64,000 bases of DNA, from assembly GCA_947044405.1 (NCBI GenBank), contig CAMRHE010000647.1, positions 186,001 through 250,000 on the forward strand, read 5' to 3'. The notes below the pieces were generated by a model. It ran no database searches. It saw only the letters and a program-made list of their open reading frames with translations, and was not told where the DNA came from. The translations under genes and the position numbers were made by a program. The first letter of the stretch is position 1, and every line of letters starts with the position of its first letter. Shown here piece by piece: positions 33,135-44,874 of this stretch. The stretch is from Leptodactylus fallax. Its lineage: Eukaryota; Chordata; Amphibia; Anura; Leptodactylidae.

Positions 33135-34694
33135 TAGGTTAAGGCCTACTTAGCGAAGAGCAGCAAAAAACGGTGCAGAAAAAATCATTGCAGAAACACG
33201 TCCCAGATTCATTTAATTCGGCTCTGGGTGCATCTGTATGGTGTTGAAAGTCACAACTTTCTACCTCGCTTCATTTATCTACGGATAAAGAGTTATGCTA
33301 AAATTAGCAATACTTATAAAAAAGAACATTGTAAATGTGTGTACTTGAGCGCCATGTACAAAAGAGTTGCTTTCCATTGCAGGTTTTACATTGACGCTTT
33401 TATGAAATATTTATTTTTTTTGGAAGGGATAATAAATAGGCTTCATTATATAAGACAGGCACAGAGATAGAGCAGATTTCTGATGAAATACTAGCGGTAC
33501 AATTGCAATTGCAATTTATATACAGATGACTTAGAAAGAATACAGTGTTGAGTAGATAAACATTCTGTATTCACTTTTGTAAGTAGCTAAAGATCTGGAA
33601 GATACTGGAAGTCTGAAAAGTTGCAAAAGCTCACTATGGCAAACAAAGAAGAAATGGGAAATATAACTTTATTTTGGAATCTGCTAATTTTTCATATGTG
33701 AAATGTTTGTAGTTTACTGGCTTAAATGGTCATAACTTTTCAGACAATTTGGTTTCATTTAATAATGCACATGTTTCTGGACTAAAATGTAATGCACTTT
33801 AATTTAAATATAGTTAATTTCTGCCTGAAAAACCTCTCTAAAGTTCCTGCCACTAGGTGTTTCACTTCAAGCTAATTTACTATTCACTCTTTATTACTAG
33901 GGACGTTCCTTCCATAGATATATCAGGCTATAGACGACTTCACAGCAAGTGGAAGGAGTAGGGACTGTTCTATTTTCATACAGTGAATATAGAGGGTAGT
34001 AGTTAGTATTCTTAACAGCATGTCTGCAAACTGCTTTCTCTGTGCACTGGACTTAACATTTTGCAACATCTAAACGCTTACAATGTAGTAAAGTCTTCTA
34101 CTGTATATACTCGTATCTACTTCTGGCTGCTTACAAGCACATGTGAAATACAGGAGCATGAGATTTCAGCGCTCAGCTACGTGAAGAGCTGTGGATGATG
34201 CAGCTCTGAAGATGGTGAGGGGCCGGACTCCAGGGATGGATGGGCGTACTTGACAATGATGCAACTGTGCTCTGGGAGGAAAGTGAATGCCCCCTGTGCT
34301 CCCGGAGCTTCATTTGCATAATGATAAAAATGGTTATTACGAGAAACCTGGCGGGATAATCTGCATATAAAAGGTATGCTTGGACTTGTATTTTGAACAC
34401 CTATATTATTGTAGCAGTAGTTTAAAATGGATGACATAGGTGATAGACTCCCTTTAAGGCTAAAAACTGCAGCAAAAATCCTTGAGTTTTTCAATGCTTT
34501 TTCACTGTGTTTTGTCTTTTTGCTACCCCCTCCCCATTTGTCTGTGGGGAAAACACAAGCTTTCACAGGTAAAATTAATATACAGGGATTTTCAAAAATG
34601 CATGCTTTCTTGAACACCCTGTGTTTTTGGAGGCATTTTTCTACAATGTGTGGAACAGACTAAATACAATCTTATCAGAGATTTTGATAAATAC
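33135..34694. other. Non-coding stretch
   Basis: An old MITE-like piece starts at about 33135 (TTAAGGCCTACTTAGCG). A T2-like right end (GACTCCCTTTAA) is at about 34447 and is followed at once by another TTAAGGCTAAAAACTGC start. No coding region is recognised. Confidence 0.35.
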
Positions 34695-34696
34695 TA

Positions 34697-35349
34697 CCCT
34701 GTTTCTCCAAAAATAAGCCCTACCCCAAAAATAAGCCCTAGCTTGATTTTGCAGGGTTTTTGGAGGAGGCTTGAAATATAAGCCCTACTTCCAAAAATAA
34801 GCCCTAGTTACAGTCAGCGCCTCCAGCATTAGGTTATGTCACTGACGTCATGGAGATGGAGAATAGGCATTCTGTAGCTCCCAGCTGTCCAGGACAAGTG
34901 TTGTGCTACCTCCCGCCATGACAGGGCAAAACCCGCTCATCCGCTCCAGAGTCCCAAATCCTGTCTCCCGAGTCTGCCTCCTGAGTCCCGCCTCCCAGCA
35001 CGCTATTATGCAGTGGGCTTGGCTACCTACATGACCAGATGTCAGGTGCCACCCCTGCTCGCTTCCACAGATACAGCCTCTCCACTACAGCACCTCCCCG
35101 TTAGCATAAAGGAGAGAAGATAGAGAAGGCACCGTGTCAGTACCACACAAAGTGTTTAGAGCGAGAGTGCCAGAAAGTTTGTTTTAAGACTCACTGACAC
35201 TGCACCATCAATCGTGAAAATAAGTTATGTAACAATGTGGGTTTCAGCTCTGGTGCCTGAAAAATAAAATGTACCCCGAAAATAAGCCCTAGCCATTTTT
35301 TCAGAGAAAAAATAATATAAGACACTGTCTTATTTTCGGAGAAACACGG
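34697..35349. mobile_element. Non-autonomous TIR element with CCGTGTTTCTCCGAAAATAAG ends
   Basis: TA at 34695-34696 and 35350-35351 flank a 653-bp element. The ends are inverted: CCCTGTTTCTCCAAAAATAA at left and TTATTTTCGGAGAAACACGG at right. AAAATAAGCCCTA recurs inward at both ends. The centre is GC-richer and non-coding. TA flanks suggest mobilisation by a Tc1/mariner/pogo-type transposase. Similar termini are, as I recall, widespread in tetrapod genomes. Confidence 0.75.
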
Positions 35350-35693
35350 TATCTTACCTTTACATGTCAAAATACTGCATTTGTCTTGTAGACTATATAG
35401 GGGTGAGGCAAAAATGAAAGACGCAGAGGAAAAGCAGTGAAAAGGTGACTTATATTGAAGCACAGCTAAATAAGCAGTGGAAACACTTCCATTTCTCACT
35501 TCTTTTCCCCTGCATTTTAAAATTTTTTCCTCCCCATATAAGTTTAGGCCGTTGCATTATTGCAATGTTTTGCTTCAGTCTGAAGAATTTTTCTAATTGA
35601 GAAAATCCACTTTCAAATTCCTTGTTAGGAAATTCTGAGGTAATACATGGTTGTATTCAATTCAGGACAGTGATTCATTAGCCAGAGCAGGTT
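35350..35693. other. Non-coding spacer
   Basis: No recognised element or gene; the frame antisense at 35191-35499 overlaps the previous element's edge. Confidence 0.35.
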
Positions 35694-35853
35694 CAGGCTA
35701 GTGGTCCATGTTGCGAAAACACAGCCTTTCGGCTGAAAAACTCTGCAGACTTTCTGTGAAAAGTGCTGTGGGAAAAAACACAATGCGTTTCTGCTGCATT
35801 TTTTTCCACAGCACTTTTTGGCTGTGGCTAGCTACATGGGGCCTTAGCCTCAG
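35694..35853. mobile_element. MITE family M1, short internally deleted copy
   Basis: It runs from CAGGCTAGTGGTCCATG to CATGGGGCCTTAGCCT, with ACAGCACTTTTTGGCTGTGG near the end, which matches the right part of the copies at 48974 and 56097. The middle of the family is absent. Confidence 0.6.
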
Positions 35854-35944
35854 ATTGTTTTTCAGGGTGAGGTCACCTGGTACAACCAAGACAAGGCCAC
35901 TCTGTGGCTAAAAACTTAGCATCCCTGTCCGCCACCAGTATCTT

Positions 35945-36072
35945 CCATTAGTTCATTAAAAACTGACTGTTTATTGAGTGTTCCTAGTTAATGGCTACAT
36001 GGTTTTGCTGGTTACCATTTGGCCGTTGACTAAGAACACTCAATAAGCAGTCTGCTTGTAATGATCTAATGG
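35945..36072. repeat. Imperfect 128-bp hairpin
   Basis: CCATTAGTTCATTA at the left pairs with TAATGATCTAATGG at the right, and TTATTGAGTGTTCC pairs with GAACACTCAATAA. The arms are about 50 bp with scattered mismatches, and the loop is about 25 nt. It has no coding frame. It could be a tiny MITE or a pre-miRNA-like fold. Confidence 0.7.
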
Positions 36073-37582
36073 AATACAGCAGTGATTGACATCCATGCTC
36101 ATCTTGCCCTCACCCTTGCCCTAGAGGACTCAGTATGTCCATTATAGAACAGCCCAAACAGTGTAATGCTTCATTTGTTGTGTAGTGACATGGAATTTGT
36201 ACACTTGCTGCAAGGTTCAGAATACAGCTGCTCCAAGCAGCAGAACACCCTATGCTGAGTTTATGGTTAGGGATCCTTCTAACCAAAAGGGAATTCTCCA
36301 GAGAAGGTACCTCCTTTAAGTAACAATACACTTCTGCATTTCTGATATACTTTGTCTTTTATTCTAGAAGGTTCTGTGTAATGAATTAAAACAGATGATA
36401 GCAGAGGGCTAGTTATAGTCACAGCAAAGTGCATTATGCCATCATTTTTAACAAAAAATATATGAACTCCATTACTGGATATTATTTTCTAGTTTTTGGC
36501 AGCAGACGTTGGCAAGGGGGTGTTCTGTTAATAATGCTGCATTATAGAAAATTACTTTGCAGATTCACATTCTGAATGCTGTCTATTCTTAATTCTTTTT
36601 CATCAGGGTAATAACCTAGTAAACAAAAAAGCTAATTCATTTTACCAGGGGAAAATGCTAAAATAATCCTGAAGGTGCTAGTAGAGTCTTAAATACAGCA
36701 GCACTCAAGCTATTTCTAGCCTGCCTGTACTTAATTGTCTAGATACAAAACACAGCTCTCCAAGGATATGCCGCATCCTCTGTAGCTTTCCACCTGGCTG
36801 TGGTATGAGTTAGACTGATGATCTTCTGGTAGACATTCATTTGGAGGAGAATGGCCTACTTTACTGCTGCTGCTGATGAGTCTTGGGTCCACCTCGCCGC
36901 ACCTCAAGCTGTGTTTCTCAAATTAAAATCTGCTTGAGTTTACAGTTAGCAGGATAACAGCAAAAAGACAAAATGGATAATTTAGATGAAAATGACCTTT
37001 AAGAACAGAACGCAATTTGTATGTGACAAACCCCCACCAAAGTCTGTAGGATAACTCAAGGAGAAACCTTTTACATAATTTATGACTGGTGTACATGAGC
37101 TTTATCAGTGTTTGAAGCGTTCTATGTATTTTTTCTAAGCATACAATGCCTATATAATACCATGTATTATCCATACTGTTACTCAGATTGTTAGCCTGTT
37201 CACATATCCATAGCTCAGTTTATTTATACATATTGAACCAGGCATATTTAGTTAAATATGTGAGCTTTAGCTTAGCTTAAGGTATTAGGTTCTATTCATA
37301 ATTTTGTTCCCCTAAATTGCTCATATCAATGGCAAAATGCTTCATGTATGGTGGGCATATGGACCCAACATATGTAACCATGCCATACAGCTGTATATAT
37401 GACTTGCATTGTTAAAAAAAATTATATCCTGCTGTATACTTATTGAAAAGCATTGTAAACTACCCTTTTCAAAGCAGAAAAAAAAAACCTAAAGCAAAAC
37501 TTAAATATGCACCAAATGAACACTGAAAATCACCTTAACATCACCACTAACTATGTTGACTTTCATACATACTTATTTCATG
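36073..37582. other. Non-coding, mostly non-repetitive stretch
   Basis: A T2-like right end CTCCTTTAAG lies near 36310. The part 36400-36680 contains CTAATTCATTTTACC and similar homeodomain-like AT cores and no repeat signature. No credible coding frame is present. Confidence 0.4.
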
Positions 37583-37590
37583 CTATATAG

Positions 37591-39145
37591 CAGTGATGGC
37601 GAACCTTTTAGAGACCGAGTGCCCAAATTGCAACCCAAAACCCACTAAATTATCGCAAAGTGCCAAAACGGCAGTTTAACCTTAAATTTAACCAGGATCT
37701 GTTTTATATTGATCGTGCAATGTTATTACAGCCTGTAATAATATCACATGTCTGCTATAAAACAGATACTTACTGTGTGACATAAATAGTGAAGGGCCCC
37801 CATACAGTACAATGTGCTCCACAGTGGCCCCCAGACAGTATTATATGCTCCAGAATTGCCCCCACTCAGTATTATATGCTCCACAGTGGCCCCCACTCGG
37901 TATTATATGCTCCAGAGGGGCCCCACTCGGTATTATATGCTTCACAGTGGCCCCCACACAGTATTATATGCTCCACAGTGTCCCCCACACAGTATTAGAT
38001 GTTTCAGTGTCCCCCATACAGTATTTGAAGCATCTAATACTGTATGGGGGACACTGAAGCATCTAAAACTGTGTGGGGGCCACTGTGAAGCATATACCAC
38101 TGTATGGGGGATACTGAAGCATCTAATACTGTGTGGGGGACACTGTGAAGCATCTAATACTGTATGGGGGACACCGAAGCATCTTATACTGTATGGGGGA
38201 CACCGAAGCATCTAAAACTGTGTGGGGGCCACTGTGAAGCATATACCACTGTATGGGGGACACTGAAGCATCTAATACCATATGGGGGACACTGAAGCAT
38301 CTTATACTGTATGGGGGACACTGTAAAGCATCTAATACTGTGTGGGGGCCACTGTGAAGCATATACCACTGTATGGGGGACACTGACGCATCTAATACCA
38401 TATGGGGGACACTGAAGCATCTAATACCGTATGGGGGACACTGAAGCATCTAATACCGTATGGGGGACACTGAAGCATCTAATACCGTATGGGGGACACT
38501 GAAGCATCTAATACCATATGGGGGACACTGAAACATCTAATACTGTATGGGGGACACTGAAGCATCTAATACTGTATGGGGGACACTAAAGCATCTAATA
38601 CTGTGTGGGGGACACTAAAGCATCTAATACTGTATGGGGGACACTGAAGCATCTAATACTGTGTGGGGGACACTGAAGCATCTAATACTGTGTGTGGGGG
38701 GGGGACACTGAAGCATCTAATACTGTGTGGGTGACACTAAAGCATCTAATACTGTATGGGGGGACACTGAAGCATCTAACACTGTGTGGGGGACACTGAA
38801 GCATCTGTGTCCCCCATACAGTATTAGATGCTTCAGTGTCCCCCACACAGTATTAGATTCTTCAGTGTCCCCCCATACAGTATTAGATGCTTCAGTGTCC
38901 ACCACACAGTATTAGATGCTTCACAGCAGGCCCCCACACAGTATTAGATGCTTCAGTGTCACCCAGTCCCACGAATAGCGTTCTCCTTACATTTGCACAT
39001 ACAGCTGAAAGAAGCGATCGCTCGCTAACCGGGATTCCTGTATCGGATTCCCCGTTAGTGAGCGATCATGGCGACGGCGCGCGTGCCAACTGAAAGGGCT
39101 CTGCGTGCCCTCTCTGGCACGCGTGCCATAGGTTCGCCATCACGG
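37591..39145. mobile_element. Non-autonomous hAT-type element carrying a minisatellite
   Basis: An 8-bp duplication CTATATAG flanks it (37583-37590 and 39146-39153). The ends CAGTGATGGCGAACCT and AGGTTCGCCATCACGG are inverted copies. An 8-bp duplication and C(A/C)G-type ends fit the hAT superfamily. The 3' region is CpG-rich (39000-39130, GCGCGCGTGCC). There is no transposase. The middle 1.17 kb is a tandem array, described separately. Confidence 0.85.
37797..38962. repeat. Minisatellite of ~29-bp units that switches strand twice
   Basis: The unit is about GAAGCATCTAATACTGTATG plus GGGGACACT. Units lie in complement orientation from 37797 to about 38025, in direct orientation to about 38806, then in complement again to about 38962. 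Roughly 35-40 units are present. A higher-order pattern appears at 38060-38400, where a GGGGGCCACTGTGAAGCATA variant alternates with the plain unit. Long frames across it arise because the unit rarely forms stops; they are not genes. Confidence 0.9.
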
Positions 39146-39289
39146 CTATATAGTTTACCTTAGTCTTTTTTTACTACTTTCCTCTCTATTTCATCCATTT
39201 GTTGTACTATCAGTGAGGATTCATATTCACAGAGAAACTGCCATTATTGTTTACTGATATAAATAAATGAAAAAAACTGTTCATAAGGT

Positions 39290-39692
39290 TTAAGGCTAAG
39301 GCCCCACATTGCAGAAACGCAGCAGAGAAAATTACTGCGTTTTACAGTAACAGTAAAGGGAATAAGATTCTGGCTAATCCCATCCACAAATTACGGAAAA
39401 AAAACACTGATGAGAAGCTTCGTTTTAAAAAAACGCATACATTTTTGAAAAACGCAGCATGTCAATTTTACTTGTAGAAATGCTTACGGGCACCGGTGCA
39501 GTGTTGGAAATTGCAGCATGTCAATTATGCCTATGGAAACACTGGAGGTTTCTCTATAGGTATAATTGAAGCAGAAAGTGTGCAGAGGAAACCTGTGAAA
39601 AGCGTTGCAGGAAAAAAGTGATACGTTGCTGGAGTGGTTTTTCCCGTGGTGCTTTTTTGCTACAGCCTGTTACGTGGGGCCTTATAGCCTAT
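39290..39692. mobile_element. MITE family M1, long copy
   Basis: It opens TTAAGGCTAAGGCCCCACAT and closes ACGTGGGGCCTTATAGCC. Inside are GGCTAATCCCATCCAC, GCAGCATGTCAATT (twice) and TCTATAGGTATAATTG. It has no coding frame. Confidence 0.72.
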
Positions 39693-42089
39693 AGGGGTTT
39701 CCTGGCCCAAATGCATTTTTGATACAAATAAGTCATCAGAATCTGATCTGTCAGGTATGATACCTGAACTCCACACAGATCCGCTGATCCGGCTACCTTT
39801 AGGCATTGAAAGCTACAGCAGTGGATGGAGGGTAGAAGCTGGCTTGTATAGAATTAACTGGAGCAAAGCTGAATCACCATCTGCTGTATGGTAGTGGCAC
39901 TCGGGAATTGCAGCTCTTCTCCTTTTACTTTTGCCATAAATTAGTTACCGTAGATTTCAGTTCGGTGAACGGCCAGGCAAAGGATGCGCCTTTCTTATGA
40001 CAAGACCTGCACCTTGTTGTAAGTCGTGCTACTTCTCTGGCAGCGAAGGGAATATCAAGCCTGGCTTTCAATACACTGGTCTTGATCAATTCCACCCATT
40101 GTGTACTGAAAGAGGCCTGAAGGAAACACTTAAGTAATCTTTTTCTAAAATTGCGTTCATAAACTAATGTCTTGTTAGGAATAAGATAGACTGACTTTAT
40201 TGCAGTAAACCATTGCTAGACCTGGTGAAAAATACAGCATGCTAAATAGTAACTAATATGCCTTAGAACTAATAAGGCATAGCAAACATCTGTGAGATGT
40301 TGTCCTCTAAATGCACAGCTTGATTAATCCCATAGGGAGGGGTATTGGAAATTGCTTATTATGAAGATTCACCCCACAACAAGAGTGTCATTGACTTATA
40401 GATGAGTTTATTATATGCACAATTTCCTGTGGCTGATGAATTGATGTAAACTTTGGCTTATTCCAAGTTGCTTAGTAAAAATCATTCAGTGGTAGGAATA
40501 TACAAACAACTAGAAGTGGTTCCTGTAGTTTACTGGCTGCTGACTGGTAACATGTTCAGCTTTTTCTGTGTATGGTACTGTACACTATTTTAAAGAATAG
40601 AACTGAATGTTAGTGCCTCATGGAATATTTTCATATGTTACATCTTAAACACGCAAGTCAGTTTTATAAAGGGCATGTAAGTAGTGATTCATGGCAGATA
40701 AAGTATTGCTATTTGCTAGCGGGCTACAGCGCTTTTCACAGAATGTCCGCATTTTTATTTATGGTTAAATGGCTTGTAAATATTACATTATATTTATTTA
40801 ACACAATTTGGAACATTGACAATGACAAAATTGAAAACATTTGGAATGCACTTTTCTCACCAAGAAACTGAAAGTGCAGGGAGTGTTGTGGAATAAGGAA
40901 GTTACAGATGCTCATCCCCAACACTCACAAGGGTCAGTTTCACAGGAAACCAATTTGCCTAACATTGGGGGACATTTATCAGTTGGGGAATTTTTTAATC
41001 AGTTTTGCTGTAATATCATTGCCGTGATTTGTGCCAAATATGGGTATTTTAGCATGATATTTTATAAATTTGGCACATCTTTAGGTCTACTTTGTGAAGT
41101 TGTTATTCCACATTTTACTCTTATATGGAGTGCGATTAGAATAAATTTGCAATGCAAAAAGGTGCATATAAAAAATCTGGTGAACATTACCTCGACATTC
41201 TAACCACGTTCACGTCCTAGCCATTATTCAAAATTGGATTAAGTGGTATAAAAATATAAATAAAGAACACAAAAGTTTTGTACATATAAGCCTGAAGAAT
41301 CACAAAAACCTAGTTTTTGACTTTTTAATGCTTGTATTCTGCATACAGAGCATGATAAATTCCCTCCATTATTTTCTAGCCAAGCAGTGACACTGTGACA
41401 CAAGTGAACTTTAGCAGACTGCAGGGCTGTGGAATTGTTAAATCAAACTACCATCTCCGACTACTCTAACTGCAACTCAGTCTCAATTATACATGGCTTA
41501 TATACAGTGATTAGTAATATGAAATTTACTGTAGTAAAATGGTAAAACATAATGTTAGTTGCTATTAATGTTAAATGTTAAAATATATATTATACAAGAT
41601 ATCAAAATTTAATACCTTTAAAATTGAAAAATCAAAATAGAAGCAAGGATCCTCAAATTTCACATAAAATAAAACATTTAATTCTACATTTAAAATATCC
41701 AGACCCAAGTGAATATTTAAAATAATTGGAACAGTCTTACCAAATGGTGTTTGTCGGTAACAACAGCGAAAGGTGTAGATTGTGAGGTCATTATCTTTTA
41801 TAGTAGCAGGAAAAAGATGATGGGTGTATGGAAATTACCCTAATAAACCCCTAACATCCCAAAAAAAGACATAAGGGCGGTCCCGCTACTGTCCATCACA
41901 CTTGCCCTATGTGCGTCTCCCTCCGATGCGTTTCCCAACCCAGTTGCGGGTGTTCCTTACTGAAATCTTCTAATGAAAAAGCTGCCCTACTGAGACTCCG
42001 ACACAAATGTCAACATAGCCTAAAGGGGTTGTCTCTTGAAGACTTCTTTACTTAATCAATCTGGCCTGGGGATAAGTACCCTTCAGAAA
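39693..42089. other. Non-coding stretch with scattered repeat fragments
   Basis: No credible gene is seen. A T2-like left end (CTAAAGGGGTTGTCTC) lies at 42020. The part 41820-41990 contains the hammerhead-like block described next. Confidence 0.4.
41925..41972 (-). ncRNA. Hammerhead-ribozyme-like motif
   Basis: On the minus strand the block reads AGTAAGGA, then ACACCC GCAACT GGGTTGG as a hairpin, then GAAACGCATC. The GAAA is exact and the first box has two changes from CUGAGGA. This is the closest of the three blocks to the hammerhead core. Stems I and III were not verified. Confidence 0.3.
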
Positions 42090-43504
42090 TGTAATTTATT
42101 TGCAAATTATGGTGGAAAATAAGTATTTGGTCAATAACAAAAGTTCATCTCAATACTTAGTTATATATCCTTTGTTGGCAATGACAGAGGTCTTCACAAG
42201 ATTGGCACACACTGTTGCTGGTATGTTGGCCTATTCCTCCATGCAGATCTCCTCTAGACCAGTGATGTTTTGGGGCTCTCGCTGGGCAACACAGACTTTC
42301 AAATCCCTCCAAAGGTTTTCTATGGGGTTGAGATCTGGAGACTGGCTATGCCACTCCAGGACCTTGAAATGCTTCTTATGAAGCCACTCCTTTGTTGCCC
42401 TGGCAGTGTGCTTGGGATCATTGTCATGCTGAAAGACCCAGCCACGTTTCATCTTCAATGCCCTTGCTGATGGAAGGAGGTTTGCACCCAAAATCTCACA
42501 CTACATGGCCCTATTCATTCTTTCATGTACACGGATCAGTCGTCCTGGTCCTTTTGCAGAGAAACAGCCGCAAAGCGTGATGTTGCCACCCCCATGCTTC
42601 TCAGTAGGTATGGTGTTCTTTGGATGCAACTCAGCATTCACTCTCCTACAAACACGACGAGTTGTGTTTCTACCAAACCGTTCTACTTTGGTTTCATCTG
42701 ACCATATGACATTCTCCCAATACTCATCTGGAACATCCAAATGCTCTCTAGCAAACTTCAGACGGGCCCGGATATGTACTGGCTAAAGCAGGGGGACACG
42801 TCTGGCACCGCAGGATCTGAGTCCCTGGCGGTGTAGTTTGTTACTGATGTTAGTCCCAGCTTTCTGCAGGTCATTCACTAGGTCCCCCCGTGTGGTTCTG
42901 GGATTTTTGCTCATCGTTCTTGTGATCATTTTGACCCCACAGGGTGAAATCTTGCGTGGAGCCCCTGATCGAGGGAGATTATCAGTGGTCTTGTATGTCT
43001 TCCATTTTCTAATTATTGCTCCCACAGTTGATTTCTTCACACCAAGCTGCTTGCCTATTGCAGATTCAGTCTTCCCAGCCTCGTGCAGGTCTACAATTTT
43101 GTTTCTGGTGTCCTTCCACAACTCTTTGGTCTTCACCATAGTGGAGTTTGGAGTGTGACTGTTTGAGGTTGTGGACAGGTGTCTTTTATACTGATAACAA
43201 TGTCAAACAGGTGCCATTACTACAGGTAATGAGTGGAGGACAGAGGAGCCTCTTAAAGAAGAAGTTACAGGTCTGTGATAGCCAGAAATCTTGCTTGTTT
43301 GTAGGTGACCAAATACTTATTTTCCACCATAATTTGCAAATAAATTCTTAAAAAATCTGACAATGTGATTTTCTAGATATGTTTTCTCATTTTGTCTCTC
43401 ATAGTTGAGGTCTACCTATGATGTCAATTACAGGCCTCTCTCATCTTTTTAAGTGGGAGAACTTGCACAATTGGTGGCTGACTAAATACTTTTTTTCCCC
43501 ACTG
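42090..43504 (-). mobile_element. Tc1-like transposon copy D, one end truncated
   Basis: The 5' end on the minus strand is complete: plus-strand TTTTTTTCCCCACTG before TA at 43505-43506, with the inner direct repeat TGGTGGAAAATAAGTATTT at about 43306-43326. At the other side only the inner part (from about 42093) remains, so the outer terminal repeat is lost. Copy D ends only 36 bp from the next Tc1 copy. Confidence 0.88.
42225..43139 (-). pseudogene. Tc1-like transposase with three in-frame stops (copy D)
   Basis: The frame starts at ATG 43139 ([10 protein letters not shown]) and reads through the helix-turn-helix domains and the DDE domain without a frameshift. It is broken by TAG at 42783-42785, 42501-42503 and 42231-42233. 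[14 protein letters not shown] and NPIENLW are intact, so all catalytic residues remain. [11 protein letters not shown] is altered from SIMLWGC. The last TAG removes the C-terminal tail. Confidence 0.9.
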
Positions 43505-43747
43505 TACATGGACAGGCATGAAAGCTAAATAGTTTCCACTTACAGTGGCTTGTAAAAGTATTCATACCCCTTGAACTTTTTCACATTTTTTTTTACCTTA
43601 CAACCACAAACTTAAATGTATTTTATTGATTTTAAGTGATAGACCAACACAAAGTATCAAATAATTGTGAAGTGGAATGAAAATGATACATGGTTTTCAA
43701 AATTTTAATCAAATAAAAAGCTGAAAAGTGTGATGTGCAAAAGTATT

Positions 43748-44874
43748 TGACACAGTCGACCATTCCCTTCTGCTAGAAACTCTCTCATCCCTTGGCATCT
43801 CAGACCTGGCACTTTCCTGGATCTCCTCATACCTCACCAACCGCACATTCAGCGTCTCCCACTCGCACACCACCTCCCCGCCACACCCTCTTTCTGTAGG
43901 TGTCCCCCAAGGCTCTGTCCTAGGACCCCTCCTGTTCTCAATCTACACCCTAGGCCTTGGCCAACTCATAGAATCCCATGATTTCCATTACCATTGCTAT
44001 GCTGACGACACCCAAATATATCTCTCTGGATCAGACATTACCACCCTGTTGTCCAGAGTCCCAGTATGTTTAGCAGCCGTAGCCTACTTTCTCTCCTCCC
44101 GCTTTCTCAAACTCAACATGGAGAAAACGGAGTTCATAATCTTCACCCCTCCACGCACGACCCCCCTACCTGACCCATTTATCAAAATTAATGGAACCAC
44201 TCTCACCCCATTCCCACAAGCCCGCTGCCTTGGGATAACCTTAGACTCTGACCTATCCTTCAAGCCGCATATTCAAACCCTCAACACCTCCTGCCACCTC
44301 CAATTCAAGAACATACATCGAATCCGCTCCTTCCTCACCCCTGAAACTACAAAGATGCTAGTCCATGCCCTCATAATTTCCCGCCTAGACTACTGTAACA
44401 CCCTTCTCCATGGCCTCCCAGCTAACACCCTCGCCCCCCTCCAGTCCACCTTAAACTGTGCTGCTCACCTAATACACCTCTCCCCCCATTCTTCATCGGC
44501 TGGCCCCCTCTGGCAATCCCTTCACTGGCTACCCGTTGCCAAGCGAATAGAGTTCAAATTACTAATGCTGACATATAAAGCCATCCACAGCCTGTCCCCT
44601 CCATATATCTCCAACCTAATCTCCCGCTACCTGCCCACACGTAACCTCCGATCCTCCAAAGACCTCCTACTTCGCTCTGCTCTTATCCGCTCTTCACACA
44701 AACGTCTCCAAGACTTCTCCCGTGCATCCCCCATACTCTGGAACTCATTACCAAGACACATAAGACTGTCCCCCACAATCACAAGCTTCAAGAAGGCCCT
44801 GAAGACTCACCTATTCAGGAAGGCCTATAACCTCCAATGGTGCTATATGAATAAACAATAATAATAATAATAAT
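43748..44874 (+). mobile_element. 5'-truncated L2 LINE inserted in Tc1 copy E
   Basis: The 7-bp AAGTATT before the insert (43741-43747) recurs after it (44875-44881). The Tc1 sequence continues directly across. The 3' end is an (AAT)n tract, typical of L2/CR1-group LINEs, which have no poly(A). Only the last third of the LINE is present. Confidence 0.88.
43749..44861 (+). CDS. L2-type LINE reverse transcriptase, 3' part only
   Basis: An uninterrupted frame of 370 residues runs from the truncation point to TAA. It lacks the endonuclease and the first RT motifs. It shows FDTVDH-like [44 protein letters not shown] and the L2 C-terminal phrase [20 protein letters not shown]. No native start remains; the first ATG-like starts lie after YADD. 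The open frame with no stops points to a fairly recent insertion. The protein cannot act alone. Confidence 0.85.
   Translation, partial: DTVDHSLLLETLSSLGISDLALSWISSYLTNRTFSVSHSHTTSPPHPLSVGVPQGSVLGPLLFSIYTLGLGQLIESHDFHYHCYADDTQIYLSGSDITTLLSRVPVCLAAVAYFLSSRFLKLNMEKTEFIIFTPPRTTPLPDPFIKINGTTLTPFPQARCLGITLDSDLSFKPHIQTLNTSCHLQFKNIHRIRSFLTPETTKMLVHALIISRLDYCNTLLHGLPANTLAPLQSTLNCAAHLIHLSPHSSSAGPLWQSLHWLPVAKRIEFKLLMLTYKAIHSLSPPYISNLISRYLPTRNLRSSKDLLLRSALIRSSHKRLQDFSRASPILWNSLPRHIRLSPTITSFKKALKTHLFRKAYNLQWCYMNKQ

Noticed and set aside
34177..34617. 146-codon minus-strand frame
   Set aside because: It crosses two MITE-like ends (about 34447) and has no domain.
37789..38915. Overlapping open frames of 62-133 codons on both strands
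   Set aside because: They arise from a minisatellite unit that seldom yields stop codons; the peptides are periodic and lack any domain.
37797..38962. CRISPR-like regular repeats
   Set aside because: The units are contiguous with no unique spacers, and the organism is a vertebrate.
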